Source: Rhodococcus opacus (GTDB lineage Bacteria; Actinomycetota; Actinomycetes; Mycobacteriales; Mycobacteriaceae). From it: a DNA stretch of 64,000 bases. The DNA is taken from positions 1 through 64,000 of the forward strand of contig NZ_JAAXPA010000001.1 of assembly GCF_012396235.1 (NCBI RefSeq), read 5' to 3'. Shown piece by piece: positions 1 to 8,488 of this stretch (position 1 is its first letter; every line of letters starts with the position of its first letter). The position numbers and the translations under genes are program-made. A model generated the notes under the pieces. It had not been told where the DNA came from. It saw nothing but the letters and a program-made list of their open reading frames with translations, and made no database searches.

Positions 1-383
1 CGGCCGCGGTAGGTGAAGCAGTTCGAATAGTAGGTCGCCGAATCCTTCGACTGGCCCTTCCTCTTGAACTTCGGGTAGCCGGCCTGCTTGCGCCAGAACC
101 TGTCGAACGCACCCTGCAACTGCCGCAATGACTCCTGCAACGGCCCCTTCGACGGCTCCGACAACCACTCCGTCTCGGTGTCCCGTTTCCATCCGGTGAG
201 CATCTTCGAGGTGTCCGCGTAGGTGACCCGCCGCCGCTCCTGCGACCAGGCACGCGAGCGCTCGGCCAACGCCCGGTTGTAGACATACCGGGTGCACCCG
301 AACGTCCGAGCAAGCTGTTCCGCCTGCACCGCAGTCGGATAGAAACGGTACTTGAACGCCCGCTTCACCACCCTCCCCGCCAT
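1..383 (-). CDS. tnpB: TnpB-type RNA-guided nuclease/transposase accessory protein (IS200/IS605 family), 3' part cut by window edge
   Basis: The reading frame starts at the ATG at 383 and runs off the left edge, so only about 127 N-terminal residues are visible. They match the helix-turn-helix head of TnpB/OrfB: a start like MAGRVVKRAFKYRFYP, then LARTFGCTRYVYNRAL, then a segment with LQGAFDRFWRKQAGYPKFKRKG. These are hallmark N-terminal motifs of the family. TnpB proteins are RNA-guided DNA nucleases encoded by IS200/IS605 elements. The catalytic RuvC residues and zinc ribbon would lie outside the window, so activity cannot be judged. No tnpA is seen on the visible side, so this could be a stand-alone TnpB (IS1341-like) copy. 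The guide omega-RNA normally overlaps the 3' end and is therefore not visible. Confidence 0.85.
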   Translation of the reverse strand, partial: MAGRVVKRAFKYRFYPTAVQAEQLARTFGCTRYVYNRALAERSRAWSQERRRVTYADTSKMLTGWKRDTETEWLSEPSKGPLQESLRQLQGAFDRFWRKQAGYPKFKRKGQSKDSATYYSNCFTYRG

Positions 384-630
384 GACCCAGACACTAGCCA
401 CACAGTCCGACATAACCAGATCGGCTCTCCGGACCTGAAGGACCGGGTTTGCGCCGAAAGACTCACGGATCACACCGGCGACATATAAGCGACACGAGAG
501 CAATACGAGCCTGACAGCTTGGCAACACTGGCACCGCACGCCACTTCCGTCGCAGCGTCGCCGGTCCCCGTCCGACTACCCTGTCGTGCGTGCCGAGACA
601 ATCCCCCCAGCAGCCGACGCGACGCGGCCG
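384..630. other. Intergenic region between tnpB and yibE/F
   Basis: These roughly 250 bases hold the 5' flank of the TnpB gene and the upstream region of the YibE/F gene. A TACCCT hexamer at 577-582 could be a -10 box for the downstream gene. I see no convincing gene, hairpin or transposon end. Confidence 0.4.
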
Positions 631-1920
631 ATGAGCGAATTCCACGGACACGGACACGGCCACAGCGAGGGACCGGCCCCGATGGGACCTGTGGCCGCCA
701 AGGTGGTCGTCGGACTCCTCGTCGCCATCGGCGTCGCGGTGCTCATCGGCGCCATCGCGTTGTGGCCCGGCAAGCCGAGCGTCGACGTCGAACAGCCCTT
801 CCAGAGCGCCCAGGGCGGTGCAGTCGTCACGGAGTCGGGCACGGTCACGATGCAGAACATCGGCGACTGTGGAAGTCCGTCGGCCGGGCGCGTCTTCACC
901 GGCACCCCGTTGCCGCCGCCGGCCGGCGCGTACGAATGCCAGCGCAGCATCGTCGACATCGAGTCCGGTCCCAACACCGGTACCCAGACGCTGCTCGAGA
1001 TCATTCCCGGCCCCGGGCAGCCCGACCTCCGGGTGGGCGAGAAGATCCGGCTGTCCCGTCAGACGGACGTGAACGGCACCACGGAGTATTCGTTCGAGGA
1101 CTATGCGCGCGGCCTGCCCGTCACCCTCATTGCCCTCGCGTTCGCCGTCGTCGTGATCGCGGTCGCGCGGTGGCGCGGATTCCGGGCACTCGTCGGCATC
1201 GTCGTCTCGTTCGGCGTGCTCGTTCTGTTCACGCTCCCGGCCCTGCTGGACGGACAACCCGCGATCCCGGTGGCCCTCGTCTCCGGCGCCGTGATCCTGT
1301 ATGCCGTCCTGTATCTCGCGCACGGTGTCTCCCTGCGAACGAGTTCGGCGTTGCTGGGCACTCTCGCGTCGATGCTGGTGGCGGCCATCCTCTCCTACGC
1401 CACCATCGAGATGACTCGTCTGACAGGGCTTTCCGAGGAACAGAACACCAACGTCCAGACGTACATACAGCACGTCAGCATCACCGGACTACTGCTCGCC
1501 GGCTTCATCATCGGCTCACTGGGAGTGCTCAACGATGTCACCATCACGCAGGCGGCGTCCGCGTTCGAACTGGCGTCGCTGGACCCCGACGCCTCCCGGC
1601 GTCAGATCTTCGGTTCGGCGATGCGCGTCGGACGCGATCACATCGCCAGCACCGTCTACACCCTCGTCCTCGCGTATGCCGGCGGGGCGTTGCCGCTGCT
1701 GTTGCTGTTCAGTGTGGCGGGGCGGTCGATCCAGGACGTGCTGCTCAGCGATGCCGTGGCCATCGAGATCGTGCGTTCGGCGGTCGGTGGCATCGCCCTG
1801 GCACTGTCGGTTCCGCTGACCACCGCGATCGCGGTGATGTTGGCGCGGCCGATCGGCGCGGGTCCTTCCGGCAGCGCGCCCGCGGTCAAGCCGTCACGGG
1901 GTGGCCGCCATTCCAAGTAG
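631..1920 (+). CDS. YibE/F family multi-pass membrane protein
   Basis: The product of about 429 residues has the YibE/F (PF07907) layout: one N-terminal membrane segment (VVVGLLVAIGVAVLIGAI), an extracytoplasmic beta-rich domain, then a run of about seven hydrophobic helices in the C-terminal two thirds. The N-terminus is His/Gly-rich (HGHGHGHSEG), common in actinobacterial members and possibly metal-binding. I chose the ATG at 631 because homologous proteins begin just before this His-rich stretch. A GTG at 586 would add 15 residues. The biochemical role of the family is not established. It stands alone on the plus strand, with the next gene convergent, so nothing nearby suggests a function. 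Confidence 0.8.
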   Translation: MSEFHGHGHGHSEGPAPMGPVAAKVVVGLLVAIGVAVLIGAIALWPGKPSVDVEQPFQSAQGGAVVTESGTVTMQNIGDCGSPSAGRVFTGTPLPPPAGAYECQRSIVDIESGPNTGTQTLLEIIPGPGQPDLRVGEKIRLSRQTDVNGTTEYSFEDYARGLPVTLIALAFAVVVIAVARWRGFRALVGIVVSFGVLVLFTLPALLDGQPAIPVALVSGAVILYAVLYLAHGVSLRTSSALLGTLASMLVAAILSYATIEMTRLTGLSEEQNTNVQTYIQHVSITGLLLAGFIIGSLGVLNDVTITQAASAFELASLDPDASRRQIFGSAMRVGRDHIASTVYTLVLAYAGGALPLLLLFSVAGRSIQDVLLSDAVAIEIVRSAVGGIALALSVPLTTAIAVMLARPIGAGPSGSAPAVKPSRGGRHSK

Positions 1921-1931
1921 CGCGGCGACCG

Positions 1932-2165
1932 CTAGCTGAAGACGCCGAACTCCCGCAGGACGATGAAGATGATGGCGATGACCATCAGCGCGTAGACGGT
2001 CAGCATCGTCACTTTGGCCGCATGCTCGCTGGTGGGCGGGAACATCTTCAGGATCGGCTTGGAATATGCGACGAGCCTGCGCGTTTCTGCCGGCGCGGCC
2101 GCCGAAGGCCTGGGAACGTTGGGAGTGCTGTGGAACTCCGCTGGATTTGCAGTCACTGCACACAT
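1932..2165 (-). CDS. Small single-pass membrane protein, function unknown
   Basis: This 77-residue frame ends in a clear membrane segment (VTMLTVYALMVIAIIFIVL) followed by a short REFGVFS tail. The N-terminal half is hydrophilic, with Pro/Ala/Arg-rich stretches. The true start could be an internal Met near residue 41, which would leave a 37-residue membrane peptide. It ends 12 bases from the convergent YibE/F stop. I do not recognise a family; it looks like a conserved actinobacterial membrane peptide rather than a shadow frame, because hydrophobicity is concentrated in one helix. Confidence 0.5.
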   Translation of the reverse strand: MCAVTANPAEFHSTPNVPRPSAAAPAETRRLVAYSKPILKMFPPTSEHAAKVTMLTVYALMVIAIIFIVLREFGVFS

Positions 2166-2215
2166 CCTCTCTACGCCGGAACCATTCCCATCGTAGGCCC
2201 GGAGATCGGCGGCGA

Positions 2216-3631
2216 CTACGTTCCGGGGAACCTGGGAAGTTCGGGCAGTTGGAACTGCGGCAGCTGGATCTGCGGCAGACCGGGGAACACCGGCACGGGC
2301 GGTGGGGGCGGCGGGGCGGGCTCCGGCTCCGGAATCCGGATTTGCGACGCCGTCTGGATCGGCGCTTCGACGGCCTCGGACGGAGGCGGCGGGAGCGTCG
2401 CCGGCGACGGCGTGGCCACCTCGGTCATGACCGGCGACTCGGTGGTGAGTTGTGTGGTCACCGGCTGCGACGAGCCCTCGGTGCGTGCCAACAGGTTCTT
2501 GCCGTACCCGAGTCCGAGACCGATCACCGCCACCACGGCGAGCGCGCTGCCCGCCAGCGCGGCCCCCCGGATCTGGGGCTTGGCCACCTGCTGACTCGGC
2601 GGCGGCGCCGCGGCGCTCAGCCAGGACGGAGTACTCGACGGCGCACCGGTGCGTGCGACGGTCGCGCTCGGCGCCTGGTAGGTGGATACGACTGCGTCCG
2701 GTGCGGAGTGCGGCGTGTATGGCGGCGGGAGGACCCTGGCGACCTCGGCGGGTGGCGGCACCACCTGCTGGGCAAGCAGCGCAGCACCCTGTGCCGCAAC
2801 GAGTTCGGGGTGATCAGGAACGACGACCGGCAACCCGAGCCACGACTGCAGCACCGACCGCACCAGAGGGATGCGTGCACCGCCGCCGATGAGCACCACG
2901 GCATCGGGGGTTCGTCCCGACTTCGTGATCACATCGCGGGCGAGGCGCGCCGACGATTCGACGGTGACACCGATCAGCGCGTCGAAGACGTCACGGGACA
3001 GCAACAGCAGCCCGCCGTCGCCGGGCACCGCGACGGCGCCGCCGGTGGAGAGCCGCTCTTTCGCCTCACGACAGCGGAGGTCGAGCGCGAGGCCGGCGGC
3101 CGCGTCGCCGGGCTCCTCGATCCGCTTGTTCTCCAACTGGTTGTCGCGGATCAGCCGGTCGAAGACGTCTCCGCTCACCGCGTCGGCGCGGACCGTCTCC
3201 ACCACCTCCCCCGTCGCCCGGTCGACGACGCTCACGGTGAGCCCGGAGCTGCCCAGGTCGTAGAACACGAGCGTCGCATGGTCACCGAGGGCGCCCGAGA
3301 CGTCGAGGAACTTCAACGCCGCCGAGGCTTCGGTGACGAGCTGGTAGTTGGCGAGTTGCTGCCGGGTCATCGCCGCCTGGACGGCGTCTGCCTGGGCTTC
3401 GTCGCGGTAGGCGACCCCGGTGGCGCGGACCGGCCCGGCGTCGGGCGCCCCGGCGAGGACGACGCCGATCGATTCGGCGGCAAGTTCCTCCGGCAGGTCC
3501 CGCCCTGCGGCGACGACCTGGGCCCGGAAATCGGGGACGTGCCTGCTCCCGGCGTCGTCACGGTTCACGGAGTCGGGTCGCGCCAAGCGCACAGCGCTCG
3601 CACCGACCGACACACCTAGAACCGAACTCAT
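2216..3631 (-). CDS. Membrane-anchored Hsp70-like ATPase (actin-fold) with proline-rich C-terminal tail
   Basis: The protein of about 471 residues starts with an actin/Hsp70-type ATPase fold: a phosphate-1-like strand MSSVLGVSVGASAVRLA, VTEASAALKFLD, the phosphate-2 motif LVFYDLGSSGLTVSVVD, and the adenosine-site motif VVLIGGGARIPLVRSVL. There is no Hsp70 peptide-binding domain. Instead a single membrane helix (about residues 352-376) is followed by a Pro-rich tail with LPQIQLPQFQLPELP repeats, so the ATPase would be cytoplasmic and the tail outside. The ATG at 3631 is preceded by AGGCGG. A GTG at 3679 would extend it by 16 residues but lacks the expected first strand context. Such Hsp70-like membrane proteins occur across Rhodococcus and Mycobacterium; their clients are unknown. 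Confidence 0.8.
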   Translation of the reverse strand: MSSVLGVSVGASAVRLARPDSVNRDDAGSRHVPDFRAQVVAAGRDLPEELAAESIGVVLAGAPDAGPVRATGVAYRDEAQADAVQAAMTRQQLANYQLVTEASAALKFLDVSGALGDHATLVFYDLGSSGLTVSVVDRATGEVVETVRADAVSGDVFDRLIRDNQLENKRIEEPGDAAAGLALDLRCREAKERLSTGGAVAVPGDGGLLLLSRDVFDALIGVTVESSARLARDVITKSGRTPDAVVLIGGGARIPLVRSVLQSWLGLPVVVPDHPELVAAQGAALLAQQVVPPPAEVARVLPPPYTPHSAPDAVVSTYQAPSATVARTGAPSSTPSWLSAAAPPPSQQVAKPQIRGAALAGSALAVVAVIGLGLGYGKNLLARTEGSSQPVTTQLTTESPVMTEVATPSPATLPPPPSEAVEAPIQTASQIRIPEPEPAPPPPPPVPVFPGLPQIQLPQFQLPELPRFPGT

Positions 3632-3720
3632 GGGCCGCCTGACTCGACTGTGCACGGGTTCGATCCGGAATCCCCCCACTCCATGGCCCGCAGTCTAGCG
3701 AAGCGGTCCGACGGGGCAAC

Positions 3721-3760
3721 CGAGCAACCGTTCGGCGAGAGGCAACTCAGAAGTTGCTCG
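3721..3760 (-). terminator. Inverted repeat at the 3' end of the lipase gene
   Basis: Perfect 8-bp arms CGAGCAAC (3721-3728) and GTTGCTCG (3753-3760) flank a 24-nt loop that contains the lipase stop codon and a smaller CAACT/AGTTG stem. It may terminate or stabilise the lipase transcript, but the long loop makes this weak. Confidence 0.25.
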
Positions 3761-4712
3761 CGATGATCACTCCCGCGATGCCCGTGCCCAGCGGCACGAA
3801 CCTGCAGGGCGGCACGATCGTGTGTTCAGGATCGAGCGTGTTGAGAACCAGTTGCTGGGAGAACGGATCGTAGGGCAGGTTGAAATGGCCGGTCTGATCG
3901 ATCGGGCACAGGTCCTGGACGAGGATGTTGGTGGCGCCGGGGTCGTGCAGCGCGACGTTGGTGTACGGCTGGATCACCTCGTCGTACCGCGTCCCGATCG
4001 TGGTGTATTCGACGCCGGGAACGGTGTCACCGCCGGCGTTGAGGGCGGTGAGGAACGGCGATCCCTGCACCTGCTCGGCGAGGGCCTCCGAACCGAAACG
4101 CTCGATCAGCTCGCTGCCCCCGGGGACCGACGTCACCGCCGTCGCGATCCCGAAGAACGTCCCACCGTAGGTCGGGGACGCCAGACCGATCCACCGGCTC
4201 ACGTGGGCCGCGCCGCCGAGCCTGTTGATGTAGTACCGGGCCACCGTCGCGCCCTGCGAGTGCCCGATCACGTCGACCGTCGAGGCGCCCGTGGCAGACA
4301 GCACCTGGGCGACGAAACCGTCGAGTTCGTGCGCCCCCTCGGCCATTGTTTCCATCCCATAGTGTTCGGTGCCCGGTCTCTGCCCGTAGTTGAGGGCGAA
4401 CAGGCAGTAGCCGGCGGACTTCAGTTTCGGGCTCAGCCCGGCCCAGTTCGCGTAGGCACTGCCGTCGCTGCCGTGTACGAGGATCACGGGGTGGGGGTGC
4501 GCCGGACCGGGGCGGCACGAGAAATCGTTGGTCCCGGGCGGCGCCGAATGCGGATGCTGCTTCGCGTACGAGATGGCCGCGCCGGCGTCGGATTGCGCCG
4601 GCCCCGGCAGGGTCGGGACCTCCGCCGCCCGAGCGGGGGCGACACCGAGCGCACAGACACAGGCAACGGCAGCCAGGAGTGCGAGTCGGGATCCGTGACG
4701 TGCCTTCGACAT
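3747..4712 (-). CDS. Secreted triacylglycerol lipase/esterase (alpha/beta hydrolase)
   Basis: The 321-residue protein opens with a Sec signal peptide (basic KARHGSR, a hydrophobic core, then APARAAEV, with cleavage likely near residue 29). The mature part is an alpha/beta hydrolase of the lipase class 2 type. ILVHGSDG (oxyanion strand, His80-Gly81) is followed by GHSQG at 150-154 with nucleophile Ser152, then TRYDEV with probable catalytic Asp244, and TGHFNLPYD with probable catalytic His276. All triad members are present, and paired Cys residues fit an exported enzyme. It should hydrolyse acylglycerols or other esters outside the cell. The ATG at 4712 directly precedes the signal peptide. 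The gene appears to stand alone. Confidence 0.88.
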   Translation of the reverse strand: MSKARHGSRLALLAAVACVCALGVAPARAAEVPTLPGPAQSDAGAAISYAKQHPHSAPPGTNDFSCRPGPAHPHPVILVHGSDGSAYANWAGLSPKLKSAGYCLFALNYGQRPGTEHYGMETMAEGAHELDGFVAQVLSATGASTVDVIGHSQGATVARYYINRLGGAAHVSRWIGLASPTYGGTFFGIATAVTSVPGGSELIERFGSEALAEQVQGSPFLTALNAGGDTVPGVEYTTIGTRYDEVIQPYTNVALHDPGATNILVQDLCPIDQTGHFNLPYDPFSQQLVLNTLDPEHTIVPPCRFVPLGTGIAGVIIASNF

Positions 4713-4827
4713 CGCCAGCCCTCCGTTGCGATTGAGGCTGACGCTACCGGTCCGGCAATCGCGGCGGGCGATCTTTCGCAGCTGTTACCGAACCGCGCGG
4801 TCCGATCCGTTCGGTGACCCGGTCGCA

Positions 4828-4844
4828 ACCTGCGCGTCGCAGGT
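4828..4844 (-). terminator. Hairpin directly after ugd copy 1
   Basis: A perfect stem with 7-bp arms ACCTGCG and CGCAGGT and a 3-nt loop begins at the last base of the ugd stop codon. There is no clear U tract, as is usual for actinobacterial terminators. Confidence 0.5.
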
Positions 4845-6166
4845 CAGCCCCTGCCCAGCCCCCGGTAGACCCACCCGGCGGCGCGCCAGTCCGCGGCGTC
4901 GAGACAGTTGCGGCCGTCGACCATCACCCGGGCCCGGACCACGTCGTTCAGATCCTCCGGTTTCAGGGCCGCGAACTCCGCCCACTCGGTGAGCAGAAGC
5001 ACGGCGTCGGCGTTGTCGCACGCCTCGACCGCCGATGTCGCGTAGTTCAGCGTCGGGAACAGCCTTCGTGAGTTGTCCAGGGCTTTCGGGTCGTAGACGC
5101 TGACCACTGCCCCGTGCAACTGCATCATTCCCGCGACGTTGAGTGCCGGCGAATCACGGACGTCGTCGGATTCGGGCTTGAACGCCGCGCCGAGCACGGC
5201 GACGTTGGCGCCGAGCAGCGAACCTCCGCACACCTGCGCCGCCAACTCCACCATCCGGGTGCGACGCCGCATGTTGATGCTGTCGACCTCCCGGAGGAAG
5301 TGCAGTGCCTGGTTCGCGCCCAGCTCACCCGCCCGCGCCATGAACGCGCGGATGTCCTTGGGCAGGCAGCCGCCGCCGAAGCCGAGACCGGCGTTGAGGA
5401 AGCGCCGGCCGATCCGCGCGTCGTAGCCCAGGGCGTCGGCGAGTTGGGTGACGTCGGCGCCGGTGGCCTCGCAGACCTCGGAGATGGCGTTGATGAAGGA
5501 GATCTTGGTGGCGAGGAACGCGTTGGCCGAGACCTTCACCAGTTCCGCGGTGGCGAGGTCGGTGACCAGGAACGGAATGTCCTCGCCGAGCAGGCGGGCA
5601 TACAGCTCGCGTAACTCGGTCTCCGCGCGTCCGGGGCGCTGGCGGTCCACTCCCAGCACCATCCGGTCGGGGTGCAGGGTGTCCTCGACGGCGAAGCCCT
5701 CCCGCAGGAACTCCGGATTCCACGCCACTTCCACGGCGTCCCCCGCCGGGGCGAGCGCCCGGGCCCGCGCACCCAGATCCGCCGCCGTCCCGACGGGAAC
5801 TGTCGACTTGCCGACGATGACGGCGGGACGATCGAGCAGCGGCGCGAGAGTGTCGATCACCGAATGCACGTGCCGCAGGTCCGCCGCGTACTCACCCTTC
5901 TTCTGCGGGGTGCCGACACCGAGAAAGTGGAGGTCGGCGAACTCGGCGGCCTCGCTGTACGACGTGGTGAAGTGCAGTCGGCCGGCGTCGATGTTCCGGC
6001 GCAGAACCTCCCCCAGCCCGGGCTCGTAGAACGGGACCTCCCCGGAGGAGAGCTTCGCCACTTTTCCGGGATCGATGTCGACGCCCAGGACGTCGTGACC
6101 CAGTTCCGCCATACAGGCGGCGTGGGTGGCTCCCAGGTATCCGGTTCCAAACACGGTGCAGCGCAT
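4844..6166 (-). CDS. ugd: UDP-glucose 6-dehydrogenase (copy 1)
   Basis: The 440-residue enzyme oxidises UDP-glucose twice with NAD+ to give UDP-glucuronate, a precursor for acidic polysaccharide. The N-terminal Rossmann motif is GTGYLGATHAACMAELGH (from residue 7). The central helix domain has KISFINAISEVCEATGAD. The catalytic cysteine lies in GFGGGCLPKD (Cys267), and the C-terminal UDP-binding domain carries VAVLGAAFKPESDDVRDSPA. Length and motifs are typical of UDP-glucose/GDP-mannose dehydrogenases. The ATG at 6166 starts exactly at the Rossmann strand (MRCTVFGTGYLG), with AAGGG just upstream. It is transcribed divergently from the tyrosine phosphatase gene. A close paralogue lies at 37101-38426. 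Confidence 0.93.
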   Translation of the reverse strand: MRCTVFGTGYLGATHAACMAELGHDVLGVDIDPGKVAKLSSGEVPFYEPGLGEVLRRNIDAGRLHFTTSYSEAAEFADLHFLGVGTPQKKGEYAADLRHVHSVIDTLAPLLDRPAVIVGKSTVPVGTAADLGARARALAPAGDAVEVAWNPEFLREGFAVEDTLHPDRMVLGVDRQRPGRAETELRELYARLLGEDIPFLVTDLATAELVKVSANAFLATKISFINAISEVCEATGADVTQLADALGYDARIGRRFLNAGLGFGGGCLPKDIRAFMARAGELGANQALHFLREVDSINMRRRTRMVELAAQVCGGSLLGANVAVLGAAFKPESDDVRDSPALNVAGMMQLHGAVVSVYDPKALDNSRRLFPTLNYATSAVEACDNADAVLLLTEWAEFAALKPEDLNDVVRARVMVDGRNCLDAADWRAAGWVYRGLGRG

Positions 6167-6259
6167 GCACCCTTGATAACCAGTGCAGGTGAGCGCGATA
6201 TTTACCCGACTGATGTTCGAAGCCAACAGTGCGTGTACGAACGGTGCGAGGCGAGACCC

Positions 6260-6265
6260 TATGCT
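6260..6265 (+). promoter_or_regulatory. -10 box for a leaderless phosphatase mRNA
   Basis: TATGCT ends 6 nt before the ATG at 6272, which is the spacing expected when transcription starts at the initiation codon. Leaderless mRNAs of this kind are common in actinobacteria. No good -35 box is seen. Confidence 0.55.
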
Positions 6266-6271
6266 TCGCCC

Positions 6272-6790
6272 ATGCATGTTCTCTTCGTCTGCACCGGAAA
6301 CGTCTGTCGCTCCCCAACGGCTGAGCGCCTCGCAGTGGCATACGCCGAGGAGCTCGGGATCACCGATCTGACTGCCGAAAGTGCAGGTACCCGCGCCGCG
6401 GTCGGACGCCCGATGGAACCGACGGCCGCGCAAGTCCTCGAAGGGCTCGGCGGTGATCCGAGCGATTTCACCGCGCGGATGCTCACCGCCGATCTGGCGG
6501 CGGATGCCGATCTGGTGTTGACGATGACCGAGCGTCAGCGCGAGAAGGTGCTGGCGCTGGCCCCGGAGCAGCTGAAGAAGACGTTCACGCTCCGGGAGGC
6601 GGCGCGGCTCGCGGAAGCAGCGGATGCGAAGTCGGTGGCCGACCTGGCTGCGGCACGTCCCAAACACAAGGCCGACGAGACCCCGGAAGACGTTCCGGAC
6701 CCGATGGGGCAGGACGAGGACACCTTCCTCACCATCGGGTCCGAGATCGCCGATCTACTGGGTGTGGTCGCGCGGAGCGTCCGTCTCTGA
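6272..6790 (+). CDS. Low-molecular-weight protein-tyrosine phosphatase (Wzb/PtpA type)
   Basis: The 172-residue protein begins MHVLFVCTGNVCRSPTAE, the P-loop CX5RS of low-molecular-weight phosphatases, with nucleophile Cys7 and Arg13. The general-acid loop is DVPDPMGQDEDTF (Asp-Pro near residue 145). Such enzymes remove phosphate from bacterial tyrosine autokinases and so control capsule and EPS chain length. That fits the convergent Wzc-like kinase next door, whose 3' end it overlaps by 36 nt. The start is fixed by the P-loop at the very N-terminus and by a leaderless-type -10 box. The segment after the middle is slightly longer than in PtpA-type enzymes, with an Ala-rich helix. Confidence 0.9.
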   Translation: MHVLFVCTGNVCRSPTAERLAVAYAEELGITDLTAESAGTRAAVGRPMEPTAAQVLEGLGGDPSDFTARMLTADLAADADLVLTMTERQREKVLALAPEQLKKTFTLREAARLAEAADAKSVADLAAARPKHKADETPEDVPDPMGQDEDTFLTIGSEIADLLGVVARSVRL

Positions 6791-8464
6791 CCAGGCTTCC
6801 TGGTCGTCGCGGTAGCGGCGGGTGCGTCTCGGTGCGGGGGGCACCGGCGCGCCCGCCTGCTGCTCGTTGCCGTAGTGGTCGGGACCGCCGTACCACTGCT
6901 GACTCTGGTCGCCCTGGTAGGCCGGGGCGCCCTGATAGGCGGGGACTTCCTGCTGATCTCCCCCGTTCGGACCGTACTGGTGCGGCGGGTGCTCGTCGCG
7001 AACGTACGGGGCCGGCTGCTGAGGTGCCGGCTGCTGGGGTGCCTGGTGCTGAGGGGGCTGCTGCTGCACGGGCGGCTGCACGGCGGCGGCCTGCTGCATC
7101 TGCGGCAGAGACTTGTCGGTCTCGTAGTAGTACTTGTACTCGTAGACGCCCCGCCCGCGGCTCGGCGTCATCGTGATGATCGTTCCGAGGATGGTTGCCC
7201 CCACGCTGTGCAAGTTGCCCACCGCCCTCGACAGCTGATCCCGCTTGGTCTCGGCGTGCCGTGCGATGACCAGCGCGCCGTCCGACATCGCGGTCAGCAC
7301 GGTCGCGTCGGTGACGGGCAGCAGCGGTGACGCGTCGACGATCACGTAGTCGAAACGACCCCGCAGATCGGCCAGCACCTGGCGGGCCGTCTCCGTTCCG
7401 AGGAGCTCACTCGGGTTCGGCGGGATCGGTCCGGATGCCAGGACCGTGAGACCCGAGTACTGCGTCGGCTGGAGCACGGCGTCGAGATCGGCCTTGCCTG
7501 CCAGCACACTGCTGAGACCGACGGAACCGACGACGCCGAGGTACTTCGACACCCGCGGCTTGCGGAGGTCACCCTCGACCAGGCACACGTTCTGACCGCC
7601 CTCCGCCAACACGAGGGCGATGTTGATGGCGGTCGTGGTCTTGCCCTCGGTGGGCAGCGAACTGGTGACGACGATGACACGCGGCGGGTTGTCGACCTCG
7701 AGGAACTGGAGGTTGGTGCGCAGCTCCCGGTAGGACTCGGCGCTCGAGGAGTTGCCTTCGGCGAAGTTGATGGCCTGCTGCGTCTGCCGCTCCTTGTCGA
7801 ACGGGATGGTGCCGATCAGTGCGGACCCGGCCAGCTCCTCGACGGTGCGCCGATCCTTGACGGTGTTGTCGAGGCGATCACGCAGGACTGCCAGCGCGAG
7901 ACCGAGCAGCAAGCCCACCGCCGCACCCAGCGCCAGGTTCCGCGTGGTCTTCGGGGAGACCGCCACCGACGGGGTCTGAGCCTGCTGCTCGACGACGACG
8001 CGCGCCGCCGGTGCGCCCCCTCGCTCGGGCGTCTCCAATTCTCGTGCCATGACGACGAACTCGTCGGATAGGGCATTGGCGATGTCGCGGGCGCGTTCCG
8101 GCGACGGATCCTGCACCTTGACGTCGATCAGCACCGTGTCCGGCGCCGAGCTGGCCTTCACTTGCGATGCGAGTGCGGGCGCCGTCATGTCGAGGCCGAG
8201 CTTGTCGATGGTTCGCTGCGCAAGATTTTCACCGGTGAGCAGCTTGGTATACGACGTCACTCGCTGCTGCGAGAACAGATTGCCCTGGTATATCTCGTTG
8301 ACTGATGCCCCGGACGACGTGGACACGAACATGCGGGTCGACGCCTCGTACATCGGCGTGGTGAGCAGTGATGCTCCCAGCGCGCCGAGAATAGCAACTA
8401 CGGTCGTCACGGCGATGATTTTCCATCGTGCTTGCAGTATCCGCAGGTAGTCTTGTATTTCCAT
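6755..8464 (-). CDS. Polysaccharide co-polymerase and tyrosine autokinase (Wzc/CpsCD fusion type)
   Basis: The 569-residue protein joins a Wzz/CapA chain-length domain to a BY-kinase. Membrane helices lie near residues 14-34 and 177-195, with the extracytoplasmic co-polymerase part between them. The kinase follows: Walker A SSLPTEGKTTTA (268-279), Walker A' CLVEGDLRKP (294-303), and Walker B YVIVDASPLLP (373-383). A tyrosine cluster YEYKYYYE (441-448) is followed by a Gln/Pro-rich tail of about 120 residues with at least seven more Tyr. It should set EPS chain length and autophosphorylate; the neighbouring phosphatase is the likely antagonist. I chose the ATG at 8464 because GGGAG lies 8 nt upstream; a GTG at 8488 is possible. 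Confidence 0.9.
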   Translation of the reverse strand: MEIQDYLRILQARWKIIAVTTVVAILGALGASLLTTPMYEASTRMFVSTSSGASVNEIYQGNLFSQQRVTSYTKLLTGENLAQRTIDKLGLDMTAPALASQVKASSAPDTVLIDVKVQDPSPERARDIANALSDEFVVMARELETPERGGAPAARVVVEQQAQTPSVAVSPKTTRNLALGAAVGLLLGLALAVLRDRLDNTVKDRRTVEELAGSALIGTIPFDKERQTQQAINFAEGNSSSAESYRELRTNLQFLEVDNPPRVIVVTSSLPTEGKTTTAINIALVLAEGGQNVCLVEGDLRKPRVSKYLGVVGSVGLSSVLAGKADLDAVLQPTQYSGLTVLASGPIPPNPSELLGTETARQVLADLRGRFDYVIVDASPLLPVTDATVLTAMSDGALVIARHAETKRDQLSRAVGNLHSVGATILGTIITMTPSRGRGVYEYKYYYETDKSLPQMQQAAAVQPPVQQQPPQHQAPQQPAPQQPAPYVRDEHPPHQYGPNGGDQQEVPAYQGAPAYQGDQSQQWYGGPDHYGNEQQAGAPVPPAPRRTRRYRDDQEAWSETDAPRDHTQ

Positions 8465-8488
8465 TATCGAGTCTCCCATCGACTTCAC

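Noticed and set aside
519-3619. Long overlapping plus-strand frames at 519-2594 and 2066-3619
   Set aside because: They overlap the YibE/F and Hsp70-like genes in other frames and read as low-complexity Arg/Gly/Ala sequence.
6167-6667. Extension of the ugd copy 1 frame upstream to 6667
   Set aside because: It would run through the divergent phosphatase gene; the Rossmann fold begins at the ATG at 6166.
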